A DNA stretch of 64,000 bases from Epiperipatus broadwayi (Eukaryota; Onychophora; Udeonychophora; Euonychophora; Peripatidae). Position numbers and translations under genes: made by a program. The DNA lies in assembly GCA_028023455.1 (NCBI GenBank), contig JAQFVV010006238.1:6584572-6648571 (forward strand), read 5' to 3'. Shown piece by piece: positions 12,061 through 21,759 of the stretch. Numbering within the stretch: position 1 is the first letter of the stretch; the number at the start of each line of letters is the position of its first letter. Below the pieces are notes generated by a model. That model was given only the letters and a program-made list of their open reading frames with translations. It was not told the origin of the DNA and searched no databases.

Positions 12061-12164
12061 TAGTATATAGAGAGAGCAAATTACTACCATTTAAATAATA
12101 ATTGTGAAATGTCCTGTCCTCACAACTTTGATACAAACCATTTAATGGAAGAATATTAATAGTT

Positions 12165-12935
12165 TTTATTAGACATTCATTAGACTAACGATTATTCAAT
12201 GATAAAAAATATTTTTGTAGTGTAGTTTTCACTACACTCCTCTCACACAAACAGGCAAAACTCTCTATACATATTGCTACTCAGTGCAAGCCAGAATAAT
12301 CAATGGATGCTAGAAGGCTTGTGCATAAAATCCCTATCTAGTGCCTACTCATACAATATCCCCAGACTAGTTTCTGGCTTGTCTAGGTGCAGTGCTCTCA
12401 GATCCAAGGCTCCCCACTGCTCTCAGATCCAAGTCTCCTTACTGACAAAGGCCACAAGCCAGGAACTAGTCTGGAGATATTGGTTGAGTAGGCACTAGAT
12501 GTGGATTTTATTCACAAGCCTTCTGGCATTCATTGATTACTCTGGCTTGCACTGAGTGGCAGTACGTATAGAGAGTTTTACCTGTTTTAATAACAGTTAT
12601 AAGCATGCATAAAAAATGGTGATCATGTGATGTTTATTGGCCCTCTTATGCAAGATAGCAACATTTTCCCATTTTCTTTTAACATCTTGTGGAGAAAGGT
12701 AATCATAAACATATGAGTGAAGATATGTGAAAAGGTCTATGAACTTCAAGATGAGCTTGTTCAGCATGAAATGTGCATCTTGGAGATCTTGGACCTTTTC
12801 ACATGTGCTTTGGTCATATGTTTATAATTACATCCCTCCACAAGGTGTTAAATAGAATTCAGTTCTTATCTTGTGTGAGAGTCATGTAGTGAGTATTACT
12901 CTACAGAAATGTTATCCATTTATTGCTCTTTTATA
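12165..12935. repeat. Fold-back element interrupted by another fold-back
   Basis: The left end (TTTTTGTAGTGTAGTTTTCACTAC ... CTCTCACACAA, ending 12250) pairs with the right end (TTGTGTGAGAGTCATGTAGTGAG from 12881). Inside the right half, 12670-12870 is itself palindromic (CTTGTGGAGAAAGGTAATC against GATTACATCCCTCCACAAG-like sequence). The left and right parts are separated by the inner element at 12249-12597 and its tail. Confidence 0.65.
12249..12597. repeat. 349-bp hairpin element nested in 12165-12935
   Basis: AAACAGGCAAAACTCTC at the left pairs with GAGAGTTTTACCTGTTT at the right. The pairing continues through GTGCAAGCCAGAATAATCAA, AGGCTTGTGCATAAAATCC and ACTAGTTTCTGGCTTG almost to the centre. 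An adjoining tail to about 12640 (GGTGATCATGTGATGTTTA) is the outer terminus seen in other family members. Confidence 0.8.
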
Positions 12936-13707
12936 TCTGTTTTATAAATGTATTAAATAACATTCATACCACCACACAGTTTTTTAAAAACATATGAACA
13001 AAGACACTATAATATGTTGAAAGAAAAACTTATTACATCACACGACCTATCAAAATACATGTTCTATTGATGATTAAGGCTTACACTGGATGGCACAAAC
13101 ACAATGAGATTGAAAGAAAATTGTTAGACTGTTAATAGTTAATAACATATTATTTTGTTTTATTTTTAGTTAAAACATTTTATCTGTTTTTCAGTTTCTT
13201 TTTTGAGAACAATTTAATTGCTTTAAGTAATTGTTCATCATTGATTTAGTTTTTAAATTAATTACTGATTTACGAAGATAATATTTGCATATCAAAAGTC
13301 AATCTTTAGTTGAATTTTAAAAGTACAATTATATGCTTTTCTTTACATATATTTTAGATTTACTCATTTGGCATGAATATTATATTTAAATATGACAGAA
13401 AAAATAATAATAGTAATTTGGACTATAAATCACGCACAGATAAATTATGATACATGAAATTTTATAGCTATTATTTTCCTTATCTCAGAATGTCTCTAAT
13501 AATTAAATTAAATGTAATAAATATATCATTAAAAGAATACGTGCATTTATATAAGTCAATGATAACATGTAAGCATTTCAATATATATATATATATATAA
13601 CACGATAATATAATAATTGTTTGCTAATACAAATATTTTAATCAATTGTAATTATATTCCAAATAATGGTAAATAAAAGAAATTCCAATATAAACTTTAA
13701 CGTGCTA

Positions 13708-14112
13708 GTAGTACTTTCAATTATATTCATAATCATTTTCAACTAAACTGACTTAATTCAAAATGGAGTAAAATAGCATCAAAGAGATAAAAAATAAATA
13801 AAGGTGACTTATTTATAGAATCAGTGTTTTATGGTCATGAAAGAAATTGTAAATGTAAATTTAATTTTGATATGAAAAAAAATAAGATTTTAAATCAAGA
13901 AAGAAATAATGAAAAAAAAGAAAAATTAAAGAGGCAATTTGTATTAATTATTATAAAAATATGATAATAATCAGACAATTAATGAATATTAAGATTAGTG
14001 AATTATGGGATATGTAAATTGACATGCGGTTTCCAGTTGATGCTGTGTTACTCCATTTTGAAATTAAGTCAGTTTAGTTGAGAATGATTATGAATATAAT
14101 TGAAAGTACTAC
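13708..14112. mobile_element. 405-bp TA-flanked inverted-repeat element
   Basis: The left end GTAGTACTTTCAATTATATT and the right end pair over about 70-75 bp with roughly nine in ten matches, including CAACTAAACTGACTTAATT and AAAATGGAGTAA. The dinucleotide TA lies on both sides (13706-13707 and 14113-14114). Long TIRs with a TA duplication suggest a non-autonomous Tc1/mariner-superfamily element. There is no coding sequence; its transposase would have to come from elsewhere. Confidence 0.75.
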
Positions 14113-14439
14113 TATTATTTACAGTTTAATATTGTCATTTATTTTGTTATTTACAGTTATTTAAAATGTAATTATAATTTATATATATATATATATATAA
14201 TAAAATCACAATATTTGTAGTATTTTGTTTCAAACCAATATATATATATTGAACATTGGGTATAATAATTCTTGTTTTATTGATCAGATATGAATATAAT
14301 AGAAATACATATTGTTTACTGAACTTTTTATCACAAATATGTATAATGCAGACATTTTTGATGTATATAGTAAGCATATATAAATTAATATTATAGTTTT
14401 AAAAAATACTTTTTTATGTATTAACAATAGATTAAGAGA

Positions 14440-14755
14440 TCATGATTAAAGCACCATTCATCTTAAATTCAATGTTTACAGATTTAAAGGTCTCTGGTTT
14501 GATTTTCATACTAATACACTCACTAGTCAGGCCAGCCATGCCCAAAGAAGAAAGAACAATAATACCACTTGGAAATATTTTTTTATATTGAGGGGTATTA
14601 CTATAGTCGAAGGTATTTGAAAAGTTTGAATAAAGATTGAATATTTCTATAAATATTTAACAATTATGGTGGAAATAGTCCAACATAAAACTTCAACTAA
14701 AATACTATCACTTCAAACATTCAGACAAAATGAATAGCAAAATGTCAGACTTTCA
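14440..14755 (+). repeat. tRNA-headed SINE, about 320 bp
   Basis: Starts with a tRNA-like head (TTAAAGCACC as a box-A-like word, CTCTGGTTTGATTTTCA as box B) and is followed by GGCCAGCCATGCCCAAAGAAG. The tail includes GGAAATAGTCCAACATA and ends near AACATTCAGACAAAATG. The head, middle and tail are all collinear with 47893-48195. Tail-only fragments lie at 31975-32115 and 41030-41110. Confidence 0.6.
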
Positions 14756-15096
14756 TTGCAATAAAATAAGTTCTACATAATTTTCTTTTCCTTCAATAAC
14801 TTTTTTTTCACCAAGAAAATAAATAGCAGTCTTATCATTAGCTAACTATAATCTTATGATGTTTTTATTACTCACATCAACTTCAGAATCTGTACACTCA
14901 CCCCCTACTGTCAATAATCATTATAAATTTTTATTTAAACTTTTTAAATGTTAAGCTTTCTGATATAATATAAGAATGATTTACATTTTTTTTTCTGCCA
15001 TTACTAACTAATTGATAATTTTTCACATAAGAATTTTTAAAGAATTTATAATACTTTTGAAATACAAGCATAATTTATAGACTTGAAGTTTGAATG

Positions 15097-15943
15097 TAAT
15101 ATAGGAGATTTGAACACAGACATTCAAGCTCCCTTCAGCTATCCACTCTATCCCATGGAACTGATACACATGTTCACATACATGTCACATAATAAATGAT
15201 CTTCAATATATGCATTTCATGTTGAACCAGTACTTATCAGTTGGTTCAAACCATTATCTTCTATGCATATATATATATATATATATAACCAGTGCTCAAT
15301 TTATATTGGTTCAAACCATTATCTTCTATGCATATATATATATATATATATAACCAGTGCTCAATTTATATTAAGATAGTAAATCTTCAAACCTTAATAG
15401 ACAGGCTTCAATTTATTCAACTTTCCAACTCTTTAGCCATCCATACCATTGAAAATCTGATGATGGTTTGCCCAAATTCCATAGATGATACAAAAATATT
15501 ATTGTCATGCCCATGTTGATCTTAAGACACTGATCCCTCATGTATAGGACCTTGTCCATTAAAATACACATGGACAAGGTTTTATAAATGAGGGGTCAGA
15601 GTGACTTAAGGTCAACATGGGCATGACAATAATATTGGCATCGACAAGGGATTTGGGCTCAACATCATCAGATTTTCAATGGCACAGATGGATAAAGATT
15701 AAAGAATTGGAGTGGAATAGATTGAAGCCTGTCCATTAAAGTTTGAAGATTTATTATCTTAATATAAGCCAATCACTGGTTATATATGTGTGTGAAAGAT
15801 TATGATCTGGACCAACTGGTGAATGCTGGTTCAGCATGAAATACATATACTGGGGAACATGTGTGGACATGTGTATCGGTTATATGAGAAAGAGTGGATA
15901 GTTGAAAGAATCTTGAAAGTCTGTCTTTAAATCCCCTATATTA
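15097..15943. repeat. 847-bp nearly complete palindrome (fold-back element)
   Basis: Two arms of about 400 bp meet near 15557. The outer ends are TAATATAGGAGATTTGAACA (15097) and the reverse complement of a matching TAATATAGGGGATTTAAAGA (15943). Inner landmarks pair in order: CATGTTCACATACATG, GACAGGCTTCAAT, AAAATCTGATGATG, GACAATAATATT, CATGGACAAGG. The left arm carries an extra 65-bp tandem duplication (15241-15305, 15306-15370) with a (TA)n core. A single arm of the family stands alone at 52766-53146. Confidence 0.85.
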
Positions 15944-16615
15944 ATTTAAGAACTTACAAAAACATTTTATTATGTGAAATACTGTATAAACATCAAAGCA
16001 AAAAATAAAATTATGTACTTTCAACATAACCTGAATAAATATTATTAATTAATGTGATCATGCCTGACACTATAATATGAAAATGGTTGCTCCATTATTG
16101 CAAAATTTAATAAATTTATGAAATTTTAATATTTTTACTTTTGTTTATTTATATACTTTTTGGGCTAGCATATAACTGAAATAGGATATATCATAGATAA
16201 CTGTATATGTTTTTATCAATAAAGCATTACATGATTTCACTAATGGCACTTAACGTATGCTTTTGAAGCATTTTTTTTTTTTTACTGAATATTAGAACCA
16301 TTTATTGTAAGAGTGAATAATCAGTGAATAAAATCTTCAGATTAGTTTGTGGATTATTGTTCTTTACCAATGAGAATTTTTGATTTCATGATGAGACTGA
16401 TGTGTTTTTCAATTAGTATGACATTTTAAGTGAAATCAAGATAATGGCCAGATTTCTAAGGCAGGAGATCTCAACTTGTTAGTATTTGGGATCCTATATT
16501 GCATATCAGCTTTAATTGCACTCCCTTTCCAATGATTTTTTTGGAGTCCTGATATTTCTTTTTATATTTCTTTTTCTTTTGCTGCTGATATTTGGCAAAG
16601 AGGCTAAAATTCTGT
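15944..16615. other. Flank of the young LINE, nothing recognised
   Basis: AT-rich flank. At 16461-16480 the words CAGGAGATCTCAACTTGTT resemble a hAT-type terminal repeat but no partner end was found. Confidence 0.35.
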
Positions 16616-16634
16616 ATGAATAGTGAAACTAAGT

Positions 16635-16775
16635 TACTTCCGCTTTTGACAGCCATCTTCGTAACTAGTCTTAAAAAGCGTCCCTTAGTGTTTTACAGTT
16701 TTAGGAAGACGGGACGACGGTCCCTTTACCTTTACGTCTGTTATTCAAGGTAAGTCAACTTTTTAATCATTTTAT
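16635..16775 (+). promoter_or_regulatory. LINE 5'UTR, presumed internal promoter
   Basis: 141 bases between the TSD and ORF1, visibly richer in G+C than the surroundings (for example GAAGACGGGACGACGGTCC near 16704). LINEs of this type usually start transcription at their first base from an internal Pol II promoter. No specific promoter box can be proved here. That the sequence begins directly at the TSD argues that the 5' end is complete. Confidence 0.5.
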
Positions 16776-19373
16776 ATGATGGAAAGTGATAATATAACCG
16801 ATAAAACTAAAAATAAAGTAAGCCCCGATCTCAGCATTCAACCCAACAATGCGGTCATCGGCCGTAAATTGTATAGCCTTAGATCTAATCTAAATGCATC
16901 TAAACCACCCGTTACAACAAATAAAAACCCACAAATGAGTAAATCAAAAGAAAATTCCATTGCAAATATCAACAAAAGTTTAGAAAATATTCAACTTACC
17001 CCTAATACAAACAATAGAATAAATATCTCGTCAAGCGAAACTATTGATACAAGCGAAAACCAATCATTACCTCTCCGAAGCCTTTACTCAACCACAGAAG
17101 ATTATAATGAGCAATTTCCTTTGCCCAACAATTCAATTAAAACTATATCTGGAAATAAACAAAATTACCAACAAAATGATACCGACGAAATTTTTAAAGT
17201 AAAACATTTTCCACCAGAGGTCGACAAAACCAGTACTGTGTCAGTACCGTTTGTCAACAGTAAATTTAAAAATAAAAAAGAAGAAATAAATTATAAAACT
17301 GATAAATTTCATTCTAAAACAATCAAAGATTTTAGCTCAGAACAATCCATTGCTACATCAGCTAACGTGCAAGCTAAACCAATTACCTCAATATCAATAT
17401 TGGAAAATCCCACTACGTACGCAAATATCGTAAGGTCAAAAAATTCTGAGAGCATCTCTGAAAATATTAAGGCCGATAATCTCAACGAATTATATTTGAA
17501 TCTCACAGAATTAGACATAGAAAAAGAATCAAACATGCAGGAAAATGTCTCTTTTAATATAAACAATATTAACGATGATATGTTCCTAGAAATAAACAAT
17601 GAGTTCAACAAAACGATACCCAACTCTCTATATAAATCGTTTGCAAACTATTACAGCGATAAGTCTTTAATCTTAGCCATAACAAATCATCAATGTGCTT
17701 TATATAAATTCCCTGTAGAACAACTCTACAGTCTAATCAATCAAAAGCAATTAGGCAGAGGCATTCACATGATCCTTAATCATCCCAATGACCGCTATGT
17801 GATCGTAGAGTTTAAAACGTGGGCAGACCGAATGAATTTTAAAAATAACTACAAATCTTTAGGAAATTATATACTATGCTCCATAGATATGAACCGTCCA
17901 GTTACACTATCTGGCAGAATTCAAAACTGCCTTGCCCACTTAAATGAACAAGAAATACAAGACATCCTTATTAATTATGGTTCAGTTAGCAAATTTAAAC
18001 ACCTATTAAATCCTCACTTCGAAGATCAAATCCTGTCCAATACAGTTACCTTCACACTTACATTAAAGAAAAACATTATACCCACTGACATACCCACTAT
18101 TATTACAGCAAGAGGCTCTCCTATGGTTTTGACATTCAGAGGAGTACAACCACAATGTTTCTTCTGCCTTCAAAGAACACACCTCATTAAAGACTGTGCA
18201 GCAAGAATATGCACACACTGTGGTATTAAAATGAATAAATTTCACAAATGTCCTGGTAGACCTATTAACAAGTCCTTAAATAGACAATCATCACATAGGA
18301 CTAATTCAAACAGCAACCTCACAAACCCAGATATTCAGATTCAAATAAATCCTCCAACAAAACCTTCCACATCCAAAACTATATTTCAAAATGAAAATAT
18401 TCAAGAAAGAACAAACGTCAACCTTTACACTAATAGTAGTAAATCAGAGAACCAAACAACAACAAATACTGCTCCTAAACCAATCACGCAAACTAATAAT
18501 ACTCAAGATCAAACATTCGAAACAACTTATACTAATCCCCAAGAAATAATATTAGGTCAAACTCTTTCTACAAAAGAAGATAATATGACCAAACCATCTA
18601 AAGAGAACAAGATAAACCCAGGCGATGAAGAAAATACACTCAAAAAATGTCAAAACAATTCCTCCAATATAACTCCTAACCAGCTTAAAACAACTGATAA
18701 CAACCCTAAACAGAGTGAATCACAAACTATCTGCAATTCTTCAACTCCTGCAAGAATTAACCTACCAGACAAAAAGATCCATCAAACACCCAACCCGAAA
18801 GTCAGCATGATCGAAGATTCACAACTGTTACAGCAAACAGAGAATGTCTCAAGTCTAAAATTCGAACAAAAATCTTATGACAATAAAATAACACTACTAT
18901 CAAAAGAACAGGAAAAGGAAAACAACACTAATCAACTTCAAAATCCTCAAAAAATTGACACAACAAATACCCAAAATACAATTAAGAAAATTAAAAGAAA
19001 ATCAATTCGCTCAGATAAATCAAGCTCTGATGATGACAGCTCCCACCCGGTACTTTACTCACCACCCCCCTCTAACAAACAAATCTCCGATAAATCCAAC
19101 TCAAAGCTTCACAAATCCATAGAAAAAAAGAGGAAAACCATGGATCTTACAACCTTAGATACCATTGATTCTCCCGATGAATCTCAGACAGATTACTCTA
19201 CTCCATCAGACACCGAAGACTTCATGGATGCGATTCCTCAACCAACAAATATATCACCAAGCCATCTACAAGTTCAATCACAAGTCTCTGACTGCCTAAC
19301 AACATCAGACCTCATTAATATAGAGATGTCCCACATTCACTTGGATCACTTTGCTGAGGACGGTTTGGATTAA
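16776..19373 (+). CDS. LINE ORF1 protein (gag-like, two zinc knuckles)
   Basis: An intact 865-aa frame starting at the first ATG after the 5'UTR. Residues 1-280 are a low-complexity Asn/Ser/Lys/Thr-rich arm. Residues about 285-455 look folded and include a stretch (NEQEIQDILINYGSVSKF ... NTVTFTLTL) that resembles the RRM-like part of gag proteins of such LINEs. Two zinc knuckles follow: C461-x2-C464-x4-H469-x4-C474 and C479-x2-C482-x7-H490-x-C492. Residues 500-865 are again disordered and polar, with basic clusters near 736-752 and 782-788 that could be nuclear localisation signals. In relatives the ORF1 product binds the element's RNA and forms particles that carry it to the nucleus. The gene stops six bases before ORF2. 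I see no stop or frameshift, unlike every other TE frame nearby. Function is inferred from the family. Confidence 0.88.
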   Translation: MMESDNITDKTKNKVSPDLSIQPNNAVIGRKLYSLRSNLNASKPPVTTNKNPQMSKSKENSIANINKSLENIQLTPNTNNRINISSSETIDTSENQSLPLRSLYSTTEDYNEQFPLPNNSIKTISGNKQNYQQNDTDEIFKVKHFPPEVDKTSTVSVPFVNSKFKNKKEEINYKTDKFHSKTIKDFSSEQSIATSANVQAKPITSISILENPTTYANIVRSKNSESISENIKADNLNELYLNLTELDIEKESNMQENVSFNINNINDDMFLEINNEFNKTIPNSLYKSFANYYSDKSLILAITNHQCALYKFPVEQLYSLINQKQLGRGIHMILNHPNDRYVIVEFKTWADRMNFKNNYKSLGNYILCSIDMNRPVTLSGRIQNCLAHLNEQEIQDILINYGSVSKFKHLLNPHFEDQILSNTVTFTLTLKKNIIPTDIPTIITARGSPMVLTFRGVQPQCFFCLQRTHLIKDCAARICTHCGIKMNKFHKCPGRPINKSLNRQSSHRTNSNSNLTNPDIQIQINPPTKPSTSKTIFQNENIQERTNVNLYTNSSKSENQTTTNTAPKPITQTNNTQDQTFETTYTNPQEIILGQTLSTKEDNMTKPSKENKINPGDEENTLKKCQNNSSNITPNQLKTTDNNPKQSESQTICNSSTPARINLPDKKIHQTPNPKVSMIEDSQLLQQTENVSSLKFEQKSYDNKITLLSKEQEKENNTNQLQNPQKIDTTNTQNTIKKIKRKSIRSDKSSSDDDSSHPVLYSPPPSNKQISDKSNSKLHKSIEKKRKTMDLTTLDTIDSPDESQTDYSTPSDTEDFMDAIPQPTNISPSHLQVQSQVSDCLTTSDLINIEMSHIHLDHFAEDGLD

Positions 19374-19379
19374 TCTATC

Positions 19380-20192
19380 ATGTTCTGCAAAATAGCTGGC
19401 ATAAACATTCGCGGCATCAACTCAATCGATAGAGTTCTTGCTATTAAAAACTGGCTCTCACTCTGCTCCCCACATATACTTCTTATGGGCGAAACCAAAC
19501 ATCACTATAAGACTGACCATAAAATAATATCTCTTCTCTCCTCTCTCGGATTTACTAGATTTTCCATCGGCCATTCAGCTTCAGGTGGAGTCGGTATTCT
19601 TCTTAGCAAATCAGCACCACCAAAAAGTTTCAACATTCTATTCCTAGATGCCAATATTATTATTATAGAAATAGATTATTGGGGTTATCCGATCATTATA
19701 GCTTATATTTATACAGCCAAAGACACCTCTCAATATCTAAAAATAGTTCATATCCTAAATGCCATCAACGCTAGCAGAGCCTCCCCTACCATTCTTCTCG
19801 GAGACTTTAACACCACCTACAATGACTTCAACAAGAGATTTTTGCATCTAATAAATCGCAGATTAATGTGTGGAGAGGGCTTCTTCCCACCCGAAGCCTA
19901 CTCTTTCTATACTAAAACTAAAAAGTCCCTAATTGATCTGGTTTACTACACCCCAGACCTCCATTTCAACCTTGATGCAGCCTTAACCCCTGTTGCTTTC
20001 TCCGATCATATGGCTTTGATCTTACAACTCACGCCTATCTCAATCCCTACACCTATAGATGGACCTGGAAAAACCATGCGCATGATCACCCAATCAAACA
20101 TGACCGAAGCGATAGTGTCTGAGTCATACATCTATTTCCAGTCTCAGTTTCTCATATTCTACACAAACCCTTCATTATACCTAACCACATAA
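19380..20192 (+). CDS. LINE ORF2 remnant: APE endonuclease domain only
   Basis: A 270-aa frame, against about 1200 aa for a full ORF2 in this group. Residues 1-225 form a complete APE-type endonuclease with all expected catalytic positions: N9 (NIRG), E38 (GETK), Y109, D142 and N144 (LLGDFNT), D186 (LIDLVYY) and D209-H210 (SDHM). After about residue 228 the sequence changes to a tail without RT similarity (MRMITQSNMTEA ... NPSLYLTT) and stops. RT and C-terminal finger are gone, which implies an internal deletion joining the endonuclease to the 3' end. The ATG lies in the same frame as ORF1, separated by TAA and TCTATC, so translation could start by termination-reinitiation; readthrough would give a fusion. 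The endonuclease could in principle still nick DNA, but the copy needs RT from elsewhere. Confidence 0.88.
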   Translation: MFCKIAGINIRGINSIDRVLAIKNWLSLCSPHILLMGETKHHYKTDHKIISLLSSLGFTRFSIGHSASGGVGILLSKSAPPKSFNILFLDANIIIIEIDYWGYPIIIAYIYTAKDTSQYLKIVHILNAINASRASPTILLGDFNTTYNDFNKRFLHLINRRLMCGEGFFPPEAYSFYTKTKKSLIDLVYYTPDLHFNLDAALTPVAFSDHMALILQLTPISIPTPIDGPGKTMRMITQSNMTEAIVSESYIYFQSQFLIFYTNPSLYLTT

Positions 20193-20333
20193 GTGTATAA
20201 CAACTACTAACTAACATATTCTAGCCATATGTTAATCAGCACTTTTTATAATATTATTGTACAATTTATTCATTAACTTATCCATTATCAAAATGTAATC
20301 ACTATTTATTACTAATAAAATTTTTTTGTTGAA
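20193..20333 (+). terminator. LINE 3'UTR with AATAAA signal
   Basis: 141 bases from the ORF2 stop to the TSD. They contain AATAAA at 20314-20319, 15-20 bases before the end. No poly(A) or simple tandem tail is visible, which is unusual for most LINEs and separates it from the element at 105-890. Confidence 0.55.
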
Positions 20334-20352
20334 ATGAATAGTGAAACTAAGT

Positions 20353-21530
20353 CACAGTTGGCTAAAAAATATCAAAATACCTTTTGTATTGTATATAATT
20401 TCCTATTTTTACAGGTAACATTTTCTTTTTATATTAACATGTATCTTTTCTTATTTTGATTTCAATAATTTGTCTTTTCTTTCAAATCTTTTGTTTATTT
20501 TTCATTCTTGCATTTTCTCCTTTATTATTTCATCCTCCCCACTCCCCTTAGGGGAATGACTCACATATTGAGAATCAGGTCTAAGATTATAGTTTTAACT
20601 TTAAACCCAAACCACCCACTGATAAAAGTCATAAGCTCGGTTTTAATCTGGGTATGTGTTCATAACAGCACACTATCTGCTGTCCATTAATTATTTAAAC
20701 TTACAATAGATGGCTCTGAAGTAGAATAAAAATAACTGTTTCTAAACTCATTAATTGTTATCATATGGTTATAGTTCCTGTTCACCTAGCTTTAATCAGA
20801 AATCTTTGCATACGTACACAGTATAAAGATAATAAAATATTAAAATGTTAAAATAAATTATGTTATGACAATAATTAACAATGGAACACCCTCTAAGATC
20901 AAGATTAGACAGACAATTTTCTTGACCATAATTATTTATTGCTTAGTAAAATCAGTTTGCTTTCCGGCAGAGATCTTAACACACATATATATAGGGAGAA
21001 AGAGAGAAATTAGTTTTTTAAATGGTTTTAAACAAAATATAAATAATATACAATAACTAGCAAAACAACAGCTGTTGATATATATATTTTTTACAATATC
21101 AATTGGCCAATGTAATTATTATTATATAAAAAGGAAAATCTATAACTTTGAGGATACTTATTAAGTAGAATGTATAATCGATAAAAATTATCCGAAAAAG
21201 TTTCAAATTGCTTATTTTACAAAAGGGCTTTGTTAACTGTCTTGTTTTTTACATTGGTAACATGTGGTCAAGTTAGCAGTTATTAGTCAATACTTTGTTC
21301 AAATCAATGTTAAAAAAACATCAATACAGAATCAATAAAAATGAATTCTGTGGTTTATATTAAATTTTTTTTACCGAGAACAATGATTTATGGCAACTTA
21401 TAATAATTGTAATAAAACTTTTATATTACTGTCTGCCAAAAGAGATTGATATAATAAAGCTATCAGATATTCTATCCGAAACTGATATTTGATTATTATC
21501 AATAATATTGTCCAGTTTTTATCACCGATT
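20353..21530. other. AT-rich stretch, nothing recognised
   Basis: Contains a somewhat C-richer patch (20520-20660) and the 12-bp palindrome CAACAGCTGTTG near 21066. No gene or repeat boundary is supported. Confidence 0.35.
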
Positions 21531-21541
21531 ATAACTTTCAT

Positions 21542-21746
21542 GAGATGATAATAGATGAATAATTGAAATATTAAACTGGAGTCTAAGAAATTGTAAAAGA
21601 CCCAGAAAGAGACCATATATGAGATGGATGGATGAAATAAAAAAGTATGCAGGGGTGATGTGGAGAAAAGAAGCTAAAGGTCAGAGATGGATTGAACTTG
21701 GAGAGACCTTCATCCTGCAGTGGATTGATAATGGTTGATGATGATG
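21542..21746 (+). mobile_element. RTE-type LINE tail, copy F, with 11-bp TSD
   Basis: A 205-bp 5'-truncated copy bounded by ATAACTTTCAT (21531-21541 and 21747-21757). It begins at the sequence that encodes RDDN-WTIEILNW in other copies and ends with the standard C-terminus (GETFILQWIDNG) and (GAT)n. A few substitutions and a small deletion break the frame. Perfect TSD indicates moderately recent insertion. Confidence 0.87.
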
Positions 21747-21759
21747 ATAACTTTCATAT

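Larger units (their letters stand above)
16616..20352 (+). mobile_element. Young LINE insertion, ORF2 internally deleted
   Basis: A 3.7-kb insertion (16635-20333) between two perfect copies of ATGAATAGTGAAACTAAGT (16616-16634 and 20334-20352). The perfect 19-bp TSD and intact ORF1 indicate recent insertion. Parts in order: 5'UTR 16635-16775, ORF1 16776-19373, ORF2 remnant 19380-20192, 3'UTR 20193-20333. The gag-like ORF1 with zinc knuckles and the APE endonuclease place it in the I/Jockey-like part of the LINE tree; I cannot name the clade safely. No poly(A) tail is present; the 3' end reads AATAAAATTTTTTTGTTGAA. The RT and everything after the endonuclease are missing, so this copy cannot move alone. 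Confidence 0.93.

Noticed and set aside
12274-12498. 74-codon frame MLLSASQNNQW...
   Set aside because: It lies wholly within the palindromic hairpin element and reads across both arms.
16461-16500. CAGGAGATCTCAACTTGTT as a hAT terminal repeat
   Set aside because: No matching opposite end or 8-bp duplication could be found on either side of the young LINE.
17309-17623. 104-codon minus-strand frame
   Set aside because: Shadow of LINE ORF1 on the opposite strand.
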